From GCA-2731375 sp964590195 (GTDB lineage: Bacteria > Pseudomonadota > Alphaproteobacteria > GCA-2731375), in the NCBI GenBank assembly GCA_964590195.1, contig CAZPWJ010000010.1, positions 1 through 64,000 of the forward strand: DNA of 64,000 nt, read 5' to 3'. The notes beneath the pieces were generated by a model. It saw only the letters and a list, made by a program, of their open reading frames with translations. It did no database searches and was not told where the DNA came from. Shown here one piece after another: positions 16,662 to 24,489 of the stretch. Every line of letters starts with the position of its first letter. The stretch's first letter is position 1. The position numbers and the translations under genes were made by a program.

Positions 16662-17599
16662 GACGGCGTATCCCCTTCGCGCTCGGCTAGCCAAATTACA
16701 ACGGTCAAACGGCTCCCGGCCAATTCGACGGTTTCCCCTGCCCGCAGCTGGGCGCCAGCGCACCAGTCACGGATTTGTTCGCGCTCGAAACCCAGCCAAC
16801 GGTGCTGATGTTCGCCGCGTAGAAATTCTTGATCATGGGCCGCGAAGTCGACCACCAGAAGCTTGCCGCCCGGGCGCAGGGTCTGCGCCGCCTCGGCGAT
16901 CACCGCGCCTGGTTCCTCGGCGTAATGCAGCACCTGATGCAACACCACGACATCGAATTCACCACTGGGTAACTGCAGATTATACATATCCCCGTGGCGC
17001 ACCTGACAGTGCCGATGGCCGGCCTCTTCCAGCCTGGCGCGGGCGATTTGCAGCATTTCATGGGACAGATCAATGCCTGTTCCCCGTCTGATGCGCGGCG
17101 CCAGGACTTCCAGTATCCGCCCTGTCCCGGTGCCAATATCAAGGAAATCGTTTATCGGCGCATCGCCGATCGCATCCAGCAGCGCCGCCTCGACCTCGGC
17201 CTCGGGCACGTAGAGAGAGCGGATTTCGTCCCAGCGTTCCGCATTGGCGCGGAAATAGTCCGCCGCCGCCGCCGCGCGGGTTTGCTTGATGGCGTCCAGC
17301 CGGCTCAGATCGCGCGCCAGGGCATCATCGCAAACAGGCACCAGATCGACCAAGGTACGGGCCAGATGCGCGCAATCAGAGGTGTCGGCCAGACGATAGT
17401 AGGCCCAGGTGCCCTCCCGGTGTCGTTCCAATAGACCGGCATCGCACAGCAGCTTCAGATGGCGGGAGACCCGCGGCTGGCTTTGCCCCAGAATTTGGGT
17501 CAATTCCGTCACGGTCAGTTCCGCATGGGCGCACAGCGCCAACAGGCGTAACCTTGTCGGTTCCGCCGCCGCGCGTAGCCCCTGCAAAAGCAATTCCAT
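16658..17599 (-). CDS. ArsR-family regulator fused to a SAM methyltransferase domain (SahR-like)
   Basis: 313 residues: an ArsR winged helix at 1-90 (AAAEPTRLRLLALCAHAELT, then LGQSQPRVSRHLKLLCDAGL) joined to a class I methyltransferase domain (~105-310) with motif I FLDIGTGTGRILEVLA and VVVLHQVLHYAEEPG. Fusions of this kind next to metF/metH regulate the methionine/SAM cycle, with S-adenosylhomocysteine as effector in described SahR proteins. ATG at 17599 is preferred; a TTG at 17611 would add four residues. It heads the regulator-metF-metH operon, with a candidate operator just upstream. Confidence 0.85.
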   Translation of the reverse strand: MELLLQGLRAAAEPTRLRLLALCAHAELTVTELTQILGQSQPRVSRHLKLLCDAGLLERHREGTWAYYRLADTSDCAHLARTLVDLVPVCDDALARDLSRLDAIKQTRAAAAADYFRANAERWDEIRSLYVPEAEVEAALLDAIGDAPINDFLDIGTGTGRILEVLAPRIRRGTGIDLSHEMLQIARARLEEAGHRHCQVRHGDMYNLQLPSGEFDVVVLHQVLHYAEEPGAVIAEAAQTLRPGGKLLVVDFAAHDQEFLRGEHQHRWLGFEREQIRDWCAGAQLRAGETVELAGSRLTVVIWLAEREGDTPS

Positions 17600-17609
17600 T
17601 TTTTTGCCC

Positions 17610-17637
17610 AAATATCTCTAACGACATAAAGATATTT
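17610..17637. promoter_or_regulatory. Candidate operator of the ArsR/SahR-like regulator
   Basis: Perfect 8-bp inverted arms AAATATCT at 17610-17617 and AGATATTT at 17630-17637, with a 12-bp spacer. It sits immediately before the regulator start in an AT-rich segment, next to a likely promoter (TATATATAGATTATTAA, 17640-17656). ArsR-type proteins bind such spaced dyads, so autoregulation of regulator-metF-metH is likely. Confidence 0.55.
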
Positions 17638-17718
17638 TTATATATATAGATTATTAACACAATGTAAAGGGCACAAAAGGGGGCTATGGCAACCTGCGGC
17701 GGTTGATGTCCATTGGAA

Positions 17719-18828
17719 TTAGAGGTCTATGCGCCGCTTCTTCAGCTCAGTTTCGACAAAATCGATGCCCAGTCCCGGCGCGTCGGACAGGTTGAACAGA
17801 CCATCGACGGGGCGGGGCGGGCGGTCGAACACCGCGTGCATGCGGCTGCTAGGGTCGTTCCATTCGCAGGGCTTGGTGGCGTGCAATTGGGCCGCGCAGA
17901 CATGCATATTCGCCAAATGTCCGATCATTGGCTGCGTCTGATGCGATACCAGTTCAACGCCATGGGCCTGCGCCAGCGCCGCGCAGCGCTGCAAGCCGGT
18001 GATGCCGCCCATCTTGACGATATCGGGCTGGATCATACGGACGCCGGCTTCGATCAATTCGACGAGGCCGCCGGTCGTATAAGTCTGCTCACCCGCTGAT
18101 ACGGTTATGGACAATTTCGCGGCAACCTCGCCCATGGCCTTGATGTGATAATGCTGAACCGGTTCCTCGAACCACCAGTAACCAAGATCTTCCAGAACCC
18201 GGCCGACCCGGATGGCACCGCCCGTCGAATAGCCGTTGTTGGCATCGAAGGCGAGGGGGAAGTCATCGCCGACAAGTCGGCGAACGGCGCGCGCCTTTTC
18301 AAGATGGTCGGGAATGTCGTTATCCAAATCAACGCGGGCGTTGTCGAAGCGGATTTTGATGGCTGCCGGTTCGTCCTGCATGCGCTGTTCGACGATGCGC
18401 AGAACATCATCCAGCTTGCGTTCCACGCCGTTACCGCCGATGGAGGCATAGAATGGCAGCGCGGTACGCCAGGCACCGCCCAGCAATTTATAAATGGGCT
18501 GGTTGAAAATTTTGCCCTTCAGGTCCCATAGGGCGATATCGACCGCCGCCAAGGCTCCCGTCAGGGCGCCTTCCGGGCCAAGCTTGACCAGACTATGGGT
18601 CAAACGGTCCTGCAGCACCGCCTGATCCAGTGGGTCGGCGCCGATCAGACGTGGCGCGATTTCATGGACAATCATGCCGAGCGAGGCGAGGCCGCCCTGC
18701 ATGGGCGAAGCCTCGCCCACGCCGTATTGTCCGTCATCGCTCCAAACCCGCACAAAGGCGCTGCGCTGCGCGGCTCTGTCATCGGGTGACCATTGAACCT
18801 GAAATGCTTCCAGACGTTCGATACGCAT
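17719..18828 (-). CDS. Mandelate racemase/muconate lactonizing enzyme family protein
   Basis: 369 residues of the enolase superfamily. The N-terminal capping domain (1-~115) is followed by a TIM barrel with metal ligands Asp in AFDANNGY, Glu in WWFEEPVQ and Glu in VSAGEQTY, plus a general-base histidine in LVSHQTQP. The second-strand motif reads AIKIRFDN, that is K-x-R where many members have K-x-K, so its reaction may differ from plain racemases. It probably abstracts the alpha proton of a carboxylate substrate (acid sugar or hydroxy acid dehydratase or racemase). It is downstream of hsp20 on the same strand but separated by a terminator. Confidence 0.8.
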   Translation of the reverse strand: MRIERLEAFQVQWSPDDRAAQRSAFVRVWSDDGQYGVGEASPMQGGLASLGMIVHEIAPRLIGADPLDQAVLQDRLTHSLVKLGPEGALTGALAAVDIALWDLKGKIFNQPIYKLLGGAWRTALPFYASIGGNGVERKLDDVLRIVEQRMQDEPAAIKIRFDNARVDLDNDIPDHLEKARAVRRLVGDDFPLAFDANNGYSTGGAIRVGRVLEDLGYWWFEEPVQHYHIKAMGEVAAKLSITVSAGEQTYTTGGLVELIEAGVRMIQPDIVKMGGITGLQRCAALAQAHGVELVSHQTQPMIGHLANMHVCAAQLHATKPCEWNDPSSRMHAVFDRPPRPVDGLFNLSDAPGLGIDFVETELKKRRIDL

Positions 18829-18884
18829 CGCTTCCCTCGTTTTTTCGTTTAATTCCGCAAGGCAAGCCTAGCACCAAAACGAAA

Positions 18885-18912
18885 GGGCCCGCCATCAGCA
18901 GATGGCGGGCCC
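18885..18912 (-). terminator. Rho-independent terminator after hsp20
   Basis: A perfect 12-bp stem GGGCCCGCCATC / GATGGCGGGCCC with a 4-nt loop, followed on the minus strand by TTTCGTTTT. It lies 24 bp beyond the hsp20 stop and isolates hsp20 from the next minus-strand gene. Confidence 0.85.
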
Positions 18913-18936
18913 GGTTACCGGTCTATTGCCGTGTGG

Positions 18937-19365
18937 TCAGGCGGCTGATTTCTCGATTTCAATCTGCCGCGGTTTCATGTGCTCCGGCGTATGGTGCTGC
19001 AATTCCACATGCAGCAGGCCATTTTCCATACTGGCGCCGGTGACCTTGACGTTTTCGGCCAACTGGAAACGCCGCTCGAAGCCGCGTCCGGCGATACCGT
19101 GGTGCAGATAGGCCACGCCCTCGCGCTCCACCAGTGGGCGGCCTTCCACGATCAGGGTATTTTCCTTCACCGTGATCTCGATATCGTCCTCACTAAACCC
19201 CGCCACCGCCATGGAAATGCGGTAGTCGTCATCCAATTTCTCAATATTGTAAGGGGGATAGGGGTTGGCGGCCGTGTCGCTGCGCCTGGCGGCATCAAAC
19301 AACTGATCAAAGCGGTCAAAGCCGACGGATGAACGTAATAGTGGTGCTAAATCGTATCTACGCAT
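18937..19365 (-). CDS. Small heat-shock protein, Hsp20 family (IbpA type)
   Basis: 142 residues with an alpha-crystallin domain at ~35-125: YPPYNIEKLDDDYRISMAVA, then EITVKENTLIVEG, and the closing GxL-type motif ASMENGLLHVELQ. The N-terminal region (LLRSSVGFDRFDQLFDAA) matches the IbpA type. It should be an ATP-independent holdase. The start at 19365 follows AAAGGAGGG. Control looks heat-dependent at both levels: an RpoH-like promoter and a ROSE-like hairpin hiding the ribosome site lie directly upstream. Confidence 0.9.
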   Translation of the reverse strand: MRRYDLAPLLRSSVGFDRFDQLFDAARRSDTAANPYPPYNIEKLDDDYRISMAVAGFSEDDIEITVKENTLIVEGRPLVEREGVAYLHHGIAGRGFERRFQLAENVKVTGASMENGLLHVELQHHTPEHMKPRQIEIEKSAA

Positions 19366-19374
19366 GGCGCGATA

Positions 19375-19465
19375 CCCTCCTTTCGAAGCAATACCTAACG
19401 GTTCCTAAGGCCCGCCGTTATTGGCCGGGCCCGCGTTTTATCCGAACCCTGCAATGGCATTCGGA
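19375..19465 (-). promoter_or_regulatory. ROSE-like RNA thermometer in the hsp20 leader
   Basis: On the minus strand the leader folds into three hairpins: TCCGAA...TTCGGA (19465-19441), GGCCCG...CGGGCC (19431-19409), and a start-proximal one where UUGCUU (19391-19386) pairs with AAGGA of the ribosome site (19382-19378) leaving one G bulged. A UUGCU-type strand opposite AGGA is the hallmark of ROSE thermometers found before alphaproteobacterial small heat-shock genes. Confidence 0.6.
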
Positions 19466-19473
19466 CGTTTATG

Positions 19474-19501
19474 ATGTAGGAATTGCTAACCATCTTTCAA
19501 G
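19474..19501 (-). promoter_or_regulatory. RpoH (sigma-32 type) promoter of hsp20
   Basis: On the minus strand CTTGAAA (19501-19495), 14 bp, then CCTACATCAT (from 19480) matches the CTTGAAA / CCCCATnT heat-shock consensus with correct spacing. Predicted transcription start is about 19466, exactly where the leader hairpins begin. Confidence 0.6.
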
Positions 19502-19558
19502 GCTATATGCGCGTTTGATGAATTGAATTTGTTAATCCTTTCGGGCCATACTGATGCC

Positions 19559-19993
19559 ATGGACAGTGAAGATTCGAGCTCATCAACGGTCGTGGCGCCG
19601 CCGGCGTTTTTTGGCCGCACCTTCGATGAAACCTTGGCGTTGACCCGCGAGGCGCGGGACTATCTGCGCGACTACGGGGAAGAAGAATCACGTGAATTGG
19701 CGGTTGAAGTCGCGGCCTATTTCTCGGTCGAGACCATGCGCCTGACCTCGCGCCTGACCAATATGATGGCCTGGCTTTTGGTCCAGCGCGCCGTGCATCA
19801 GGGCGAATTGACCCGCGAGGAATTCCGCGACGACGACAGCTGGCGCTTGGGCGGGGCCGAGGTCTGCCTGCAGGAATCGGATGTTGATATCGAACTGCTG
19901 CCGCCCTATTTGTCCGACCTGCTACGACGGAGCGAGCGTTTATACAGCCGCATCGCCCGCCTGGACGGCATGGTGGCCGCCGAAGCCGGCTGA
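19559..19993 (+). CDS. DUF1465 family protein, RcdA-like
   Basis: 144 residues, all-helical by pattern: FFGRTFDETLALTREARDYLR, then VETMRLTSRLTNMMAWLLVQ as the amphipathic core, and YLSDLLRRSERLYSRIARLD at the end. This matches DUF1465, whose studied member RcdA of Caulobacter is an adaptor for ClpXP degradation of CtrA. Family membership is fairly clear; the cell-cycle role here is inferred. ATG at 19559 is preferred over a TTG at 19523. It is divergent from hsp20. Confidence 0.7.
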   Translation: MDSEDSSSSTVVAPPAFFGRTFDETLALTREARDYLRDYGEEESRELAVEVAAYFSVETMRLTSRLTNMMAWLLVQRAVHQGELTREEFRDDDSWRLGGAEVCLQESDVDIELLPPYLSDLLRRSERLYSRIARLDGMVAAEAG

Positions 19994-20108
19994 CAATCCC
20001 ATAATTGCAGGATACGTAGCTCCAGATCCAGCATTTGGAATCGCTGCGGTAAAGTCTGGAAGGCATCTGAAAAAGTCTTTAAGGCTTGATTTTTCACATT
20101 TTTTCTAA

Positions 20109-20462
20109 CTATCGCGCTTTCTTTGGCGCTGCATTATCGCTGTTTGTCTTGGGGGATAGCGCCATATTCCAGGTGCCATCCTTGACGGGGCCGAAGTCGG
20201 GAATGAGATCTCTTTTCATGTTGCGGTTCCGAACCGTATTGAGTTGTGTCCAGTGACGAGTTGCCGGGCGTACATGAAAAAGCACCCGGGGGGAAAGCGT
20301 CCTTGCGGCCCCCTGAACGGTATCTTGATGTTTGGGCTGCGAATTATGACGCTCTGGATGGCGCGACATAAAGAAAAGCGCCTCGGCGCAACGCTGGGCG
20401 CTTGGCGATAACTCTCCACGGCCATGATGGGCCAATCGCGGGTCCACTAGAATCAATTTCAA
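20109..20462 (-). CDS. Doubtful open frame in a 557-bp gap
   Basis: The stretch 19994-20550 has no clear gene. The only sizeable frame is this 117-residue one with no recognised domain, no good ribosome site and a biased composition (many Arg, His, Pro). Its last 37 residues (MKRDLIPDFGPVKDGTWN onward) look the most protein-like and could be a separate small gene starting at 20219. The rest of the gap holds a T-rich segment near 20085-20105 that may end rcdA transcription, and a GC-rich dyad near 20375-20405. Confidence 0.2.
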   Translation of the reverse strand: MKLILVDPRLAHHGRGELSPSAQRCAEALFFMSRHPERHNSQPKHQDTVQGAARTLSPRVLFHVRPATRHWTQLNTVRNRNMKRDLIPDFGPVKDGTWNMALSPKTNSDNAAPKKAR

Positions 20463-20550
20463 AATTTCAAGCTATTTTGGGCTAAATTGCGAGCGGGTTC
20501 GGAAACCTGACCTTCACCGTGCTGCCTTTCATCCGTCGCCCAGTCCCGAT

Positions 20551-21363
20551 CTACTGCTCCCGCCGGGCCTGCCTGATCAGGCGCAGCATGCGGCCGTGGA
20601 TGGCTTCGTTGGCGGCCAGGACGTCGCCCGTGTACAACGGATCGCTGCCGCCGTCGGTGCGGCTGACCATGGCGCCGGCTTCGCGCGCCAGCAACAGTCC
20701 CGCCGCGATGTCCCAGGGTGAAAGGCCGGTTTCCCAAAAGCCATCAAAGCGCCCCGCCGCCACATAGGCCAGATCCAGGGCCGCCGAGCCCATGCGCCTG
20801 ATGCCGGCGCATTCGGCACTGATAGCGCTTAATTCCGCCATATAGCTGGAATAGCCTTCGCCATCGGCGCGGCCCAAATGCGGAACGCCGGTGCCGATCA
20901 CTGCATCGCCCATGTTGCGGCGCGAAGAGACACGCAGGCGGCGGTCGTTCAGATAGGCGCCCTGGCCTTTCTCGGCCCAGAACATCTCGTCTGAAATTGG
21001 CGCATAGACCAGTCCGGCGGTAACCTCGCCCCGTTCCTCCAGAGCGATGGAGATGGCGAACATGGGGATGCCATGCATGAAGTTCGAAGTGCCATCAATG
21101 GGGTCGATGATCCAGCGCCGGGTCACGTCCTCGCCGACGATATCCTCGCCTTCCTCGGTCAGGAAGCCAAAGGTGGGGCGTGACTGCTCCAGCGATTCAC
21201 GCAGTTTTTGATCCGTGCGCACATCGGCCGCCGTGACGAAATCGCCGGGCCCCTTGCGCGAGACCTGCAGATTCTCGACTTCGCCGAAGTCGCGTACCAA
21301 TCGGCGCGAGGCTTTGCGCACCGCCTGTTGCATCACATTCATCAGGGGGGATGTTCGGGACAT
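20551..21363 (-). CDS. suhB: Inositol monophosphatase family protein
   Basis: 270 residues with the metal and substrate motifs of the family: GEDI near 72 (FLTEEGEDIV), WIIDPIDGTSNFMHGIPMF at about 84-102, and GIRRMGSAALDLAYVAAGRFDGFWE near 195-220 followed by WDIAAGLLLAREAG. It is a magnesium-dependent sugar or inositol phosphate phosphatase; in many bacteria SuhB also affects rRNA antitermination. ATG at 21363 begins MSRTSPLMNVMQQAV as usual for the family. It is 42 bp downstream of efp on the same strand. Confidence 0.9.
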   Translation of the reverse strand: MSRTSPLMNVMQQAVRKASRRLVRDFGEVENLQVSRKGPGDFVTAADVRTDQKLRESLEQSRPTFGFLTEEGEDIVGEDVTRRWIIDPIDGTSNFMHGIPMFAISIALEERGEVTAGLVYAPISDEMFWAEKGQGAYLNDRRLRVSSRRNMGDAVIGTGVPHLGRADGEGYSSYMAELSAISAECAGIRRMGSAALDLAYVAAGRFDGFWETGLSPWDIAAGLLLAREAGAMVSRTDGGSDPLYTGDVLAANEAIHGRMLRLIRQARREQ

Positions 21364-21405
21364 CTATCTGGTCCTATTGGCTGTCGGCCCAAAAACTAAT
21401 CGCAT

Positions 21406-21969
21406 CTATTCGGCGCGCTTGACGTAGCTGCCGTCTTCCGTGCTGACGACGATTTTGTCGCCAACGCCGACAAAAGGCGGTACCGATGAACGGATATCGT
21501 TTTCCAGCAGCGCCGGCTTGTAGGATGCCGCCGCCGTCTGTCCTTTCAGAACAGGTTCTGTATCCATCACCTCCAGGGTGACATGCTCAGGCAGGGCAAC
21601 GCCAATGACCGCGCCTTCGTGACTTTCGATGCTGACGGTCATGCCGTCCTGCAAATAGGCCGCCTGTTCGCCCAACTGGTCAGCGTTCAAGGCGATCTGG
21701 TCATAGGTTTCCGTATCCATGAAGGTGTAGCTGTCGCCGTCGCCAAACAGGAACTGATGGTCCTTTTGGTCCAGACGCACCTTTTCCACATTCTCGGAGG
21801 CGCGGAAACGTTCATTCAATTTGCTGCCGTCGAGCAGATTGCGCAGTTCGACCTGCAAATAGGCGCCGCCCTTGCCCGGTTGGGTATGGGCGATTTTTAC
21901 TGCCCGCCACAAGCCGCCCTTATGCTCAACCACGTTGCCAGGCCGAATGGCGTTGCCATTAATTCTCAT
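21406..21969 (-). CDS. efp: Translation elongation factor P
   Basis: 187 residues, full length, with the three beta-barrel domains. The modified loop is TQPGKGGAY with Lys33 at the tip, so an EpmA/EpmB-type lysylation is possible; those genes are not in the window. The C-terminal signature region reads KPALLENDIRSSVPPFVGVGDKIVV. It relieves ribosome stalling at polyproline. It precedes suhB in a probable two-gene unit. Confidence 0.95.
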   Translation of the reverse strand: MRINGNAIRPGNVVEHKGGLWRAVKIAHTQPGKGGAYLQVELRNLLDGSKLNERFRASENVEKVRLDQKDHQFLFGDGDSYTFMDTETYDQIALNADQLGEQAAYLQDGMTVSIESHEGAVIGVALPEHVTLEVMDTEPVLKGQTAAASYKPALLENDIRSSVPPFVGVGDKIVVSTEDGSYVKRAE

Positions 21970-22216
21970 AGCTTGATTCCCATGACGTTATCCTCATGCG
22001 CGCTTCCACCCGCAGGCCGGCCATCCAGTGGCCCGGTAGTTTGGAAAGGCGGCGGAAACTAACAGGGCCGGGCCAGTGAAGCAATGGCCATGGCCGGGGG
22101 GCGATGACCGGACAGTGCCGGGCGATAGGCAAGATCGGATTTTTCGTTTTGCCAGGGCATTTTTGCTGCGCTAGGCTTCAGACAACAATACCCCTTAATC
22201 GTTGGAGAGCAGCAAA

Positions 22217-22564
22217 ATGGATATCACACGGCACAATCCCGGCCCACGCATGAGCCAGGCGGTGGAACACAACGGCACAGTCTATTTGGCCGGTCAGGTC
22301 GCCAACGATCAAAACGCCGATATTGGCGAACAGACCCGCCAGGTTCTGGCCAAGATCGACGCCCTGCTGGCCACCTGCGGCAGCGACAAATCAAAGCTTT
22401 TGTGGGCCCAGCTGTGGGTTACGGACATGCGCAACTTCGCCGCCATGAATGAAGTCTGGGACGCCTGGATCGATCCGGAGAACCCGCCAGTCCGCGCCGG
22501 CCTGTGCAGTGACCTGGCGGCGCCCGGTTATCTGGTGGAAATCATGGTGATGGCGGCGAAGTAA
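22217..22564 (+). CDS. RidA/YjgF/Rid family protein
   Basis: 115 residues. The family motif PPVRAGLCSDLAAPGYLVEIMV at the C terminus keeps the substrate-carboxylate arginine needed for imine deaminase activity; the Gly-rich start HNPGPRMSQAVEHNG is typical. It likely hydrolyses enamine/imine by-products of PLP enzymes, or belongs to a Rid subgroup with other duty. ATG at 22217 has GGAG nine bases upstream; a TTG at 22202 is less likely. It appears monocistronic, converging on the MBL gene. Confidence 0.8.
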   Translation: MDITRHNPGPRMSQAVEHNGTVYLAGQVANDQNADIGEQTRQVLAKIDALLATCGSDKSKLLWAQLWVTDMRNFAAMNEVWDAWIDPENPPVRAGLCSDLAAPGYLVEIMVMAAK

Positions 22565-22591
22565 GATTAAAGATAGCCCAACATTGGGCGC

Positions 22592-23476
22592 TTAATCGGC
22601 AACCGGCGCGAACTTGCAGCGGGGACCGTTGGAGACGATGGTTCCCGCCGTCGGGCTGGGGAAATGCGCCGCCAGGATCAAGGTATCCGTGTCGGCATTC
22701 CGTTCGACGAATTTGCGCCGGGAGGCACGGGACATCTCCGCATCCCAGCAGAACCGGCTGTTCCATTCCGGGTGCGCCACCTGTACCGCGTGATGTAACA
22801 GATCGCCGCTGAAGACCGCGTTCTTACCGCCCGCCGAAAGATTCATGCAGACATGGCCCGGTGAATGACCTGGGCTCGGGTCCAGCCACATCTGATCGTC
22901 GAGGGCATGATCGCTATCGACCAAAACCGCCTGCCCGGCCGTCATGACCGGCAGCATCGAATCCTCGAAACAGCCGTCGTTGGAGCCAGCCCCGCCCATA
23001 TCGTCCTCGGTCGTGGACCAGTGTTCGTACTCGCGCTTTTCGAAAATATACTTGGCGTTGGGAAAGGTCGGCACCCAGCGGCCATCAAGCAGCCGTGTAT
23101 TCCAGCCCACATGGTCCACATGCAGATGGGTGCACATGACAAAATCGACGTCTTCGGGCGCCACGCCCATGGCGGCCAGATCATCCAGCCAGGGGGTTTG
23201 CAGATTGTTCCACGGCGGGGTCGAGGCACGCGGTTTGTCATTGCCGATGCAGGTATCCACCAGAATGGTGTGATGTCCGGTCCGTATGACATAGGCGTGT
23301 ACGCTTTGGATCATGCGGCCGCTTGCCTCGTGCAGGAAATTCGGCAGCAGCCAGTCCTGCTGGGCCGCGATGGCCTCGTCCGTGGCATCGGGCAGAAAAT
23401 ATCCGGGGTGAAAGCCGGGAGCCTCTAGCTCCACGAGCCGGTCGACGGTGACGTCGCCAAAATGCAAGGTTTTCAT
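22592..23476 (-). CDS. MBL-fold metallo-hydrolase
   Basis: 294 residues with the zinc motif THLHVDHVGWN near residue 115, the aspartate/histidine in PGHSPGHVCMNL near 200 and SGDLLHHAVQVAHPEW near 225, and a final His in ILAAHFPSP. This is a complete dinuclear metallo-beta-lactamase fold site. The group contains lactonases and quorum-quenching enzymes; substrate is undetermined. It lies 46 bp downstream of the PA14 protein gene on the same strand. Confidence 0.85.
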   Translation of the reverse strand: MKTLHFGDVTVDRLVELEAPGFHPGYFLPDATDEAIAAQQDWLLPNFLHEASGRMIQSVHAYVIRTGHHTILVDTCIGNDKPRASTPPWNNLQTPWLDDLAAMGVAPEDVDFVMCTHLHVDHVGWNTRLLDGRWVPTFPNAKYIFEKREYEHWSTTEDDMGGAGSNDGCFEDSMLPVMTAGQAVLVDSDHALDDQMWLDPSPGHSPGHVCMNLSAGGKNAVFSGDLLHHAVQVAHPEWNSRFCWDAEMSRASRRKFVERNADTDTLILAAHFPSPTAGTIVSNGPRCKFAPVAD

Positions 23477-23522
23477 GCCGCGAGTCTAAGCCAAGCAGGC
23501 GTCCTGCGCTGATCTTTTTTTG

Positions 23523-24116
23523 TTACCGTGGAATATGTCCATACATCTCGGGCGCTGTCCAATCCCACTCTCCGCCGGGCGCGCGCATGCTCAAATCAAG
23601 ACAGGCGGTGCCCTTTTTCTGAAAATACAGCGCCCGCATGGCATACCAGCCGGTCTTGGGCGCCTTCACCTGAATGGCGCCAAGGGTTTTGCAGGCATGT
23701 TTGCCATCGTGGGTGTAAATTTCCGTGCCCGCCATGGTCACCCGCAGCCCGTCGTTGGACTGAAACTCCAACTCGTGCACACCTGCCTTGAAATGCAGAT
23801 AGCCTTCAATGAAGGCGATGACTTCAATATTCGAGCCTGATGTAAGGGCATAGTCGACCCCGTTGGTATCGCCATAGACGAAGCCCTCTAGGGGTTTGCC
23901 CAATCTCGCTTCACCGCGCCAGCCTTCCGCCGCTTCCAACGATTCCACGCTGCCATAGGCATATTTGACGGCAAGACCCGATTTCAGGGCCGAAGCGGCA
24001 GGCTGCGGCGCCGCCGGGGTGAGCACGAACAGATCACCGGCCTGCGTCGCCGGGACAAACGATAGCGACAGCGTCACCACTATCACGATGTACTGCAAAT
24101 ACTTCACACGGCTCAT
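23523..24116 (-). CDS. Exported protein with PA14-like domain
   Basis: 197 residues. ATG at 24116 gives a clear signal peptide (SRVKYLQYIVIVVTLSLSFV, cleavage near ATQA-GD). The mature part carries a PA14-like beta sandwich: FIEGYLHFKAGVHELEFQSN, then GLRVTMAGTEIYTHDG and GWYAMRALYFQKKGTACLDL. Such domains bind carbohydrates or serve as surface modules. Two cysteines could form a disulfide in the periplasm. Function is otherwise unknown. Confidence 0.65.
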   Translation of the reverse strand: MSRVKYLQYIVIVVTLSLSFVPATQAGDLFVLTPAAPQPAASALKSGLAVKYAYGSVESLEAAEGWRGEARLGKPLEGFVYGDTNGVDYALTSGSNIEVIAFIEGYLHFKAGVHELEFQSNDGLRVTMAGTEIYTHDGKHACKTLGAIQVKAPKTGWYAMRALYFQKKGTACLDLSMRAPGGEWDWTAPEMYGHIPR

Positions 24117-24332
24117 GCCAATTTCCCCAAAATCACGCGCTCGACGGGACCGTATGGTGGCAAAAATTACCGCTCGGGGCAACGCCGAGCATTTGGCTGC
24201 GTATTAATCTCGCGAGGAATATTGCCCGGCAATCGAACAGAGGCTTGCGCCGCACTCCGCTTTCCCATATATCCCTGGCAGCGAAACATCACAACATCGC
24301 CCTGGGCCAACCCAGGCGGATACGATGCTTCC

Positions 24333-24409
24333 GGGCGCGTAGCTCAGATGGTTAGAGTGCCGTCTTGACATGGCGGAGGTCCCTGGTTCGATTCCAGGCG
24401 CGCCCACCA
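24333..24409 (+). tRNA. tRNA-Val (anticodon GAC)
   Basis: A 77-nt cloverleaf: acceptor GGGCGCG/CGCGCCC, D stem GCTC/GAGT, anticodon stem CCGTC/GGCGG with loop TTGACAT, T arm CCTGG-TTCGATT-CCAGG, discriminator A, and an encoded CCA. Anticodon GAC reads GUC/GUU valine codons. A CCTGGG-CCAA-CCCAGG hairpin lies just upstream at 24301-24316. A spurious frame antisense to it should be ignored. Confidence 0.97.
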
Positions 24410-24489
24410 TTTTCCCCTCGAATACGATCTATATGGGTCTCTATCACCGCAACTTGGTATTAGGACCGCAGACGAGGAAGATTCACCCC

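Noticed and set aside
24204..24410. A minus-strand open frame starting MVGAPGIEPGTS
   Set aside because: It is antisense to tRNA-Val and its start is a well-known artefact of tRNA complement translation.
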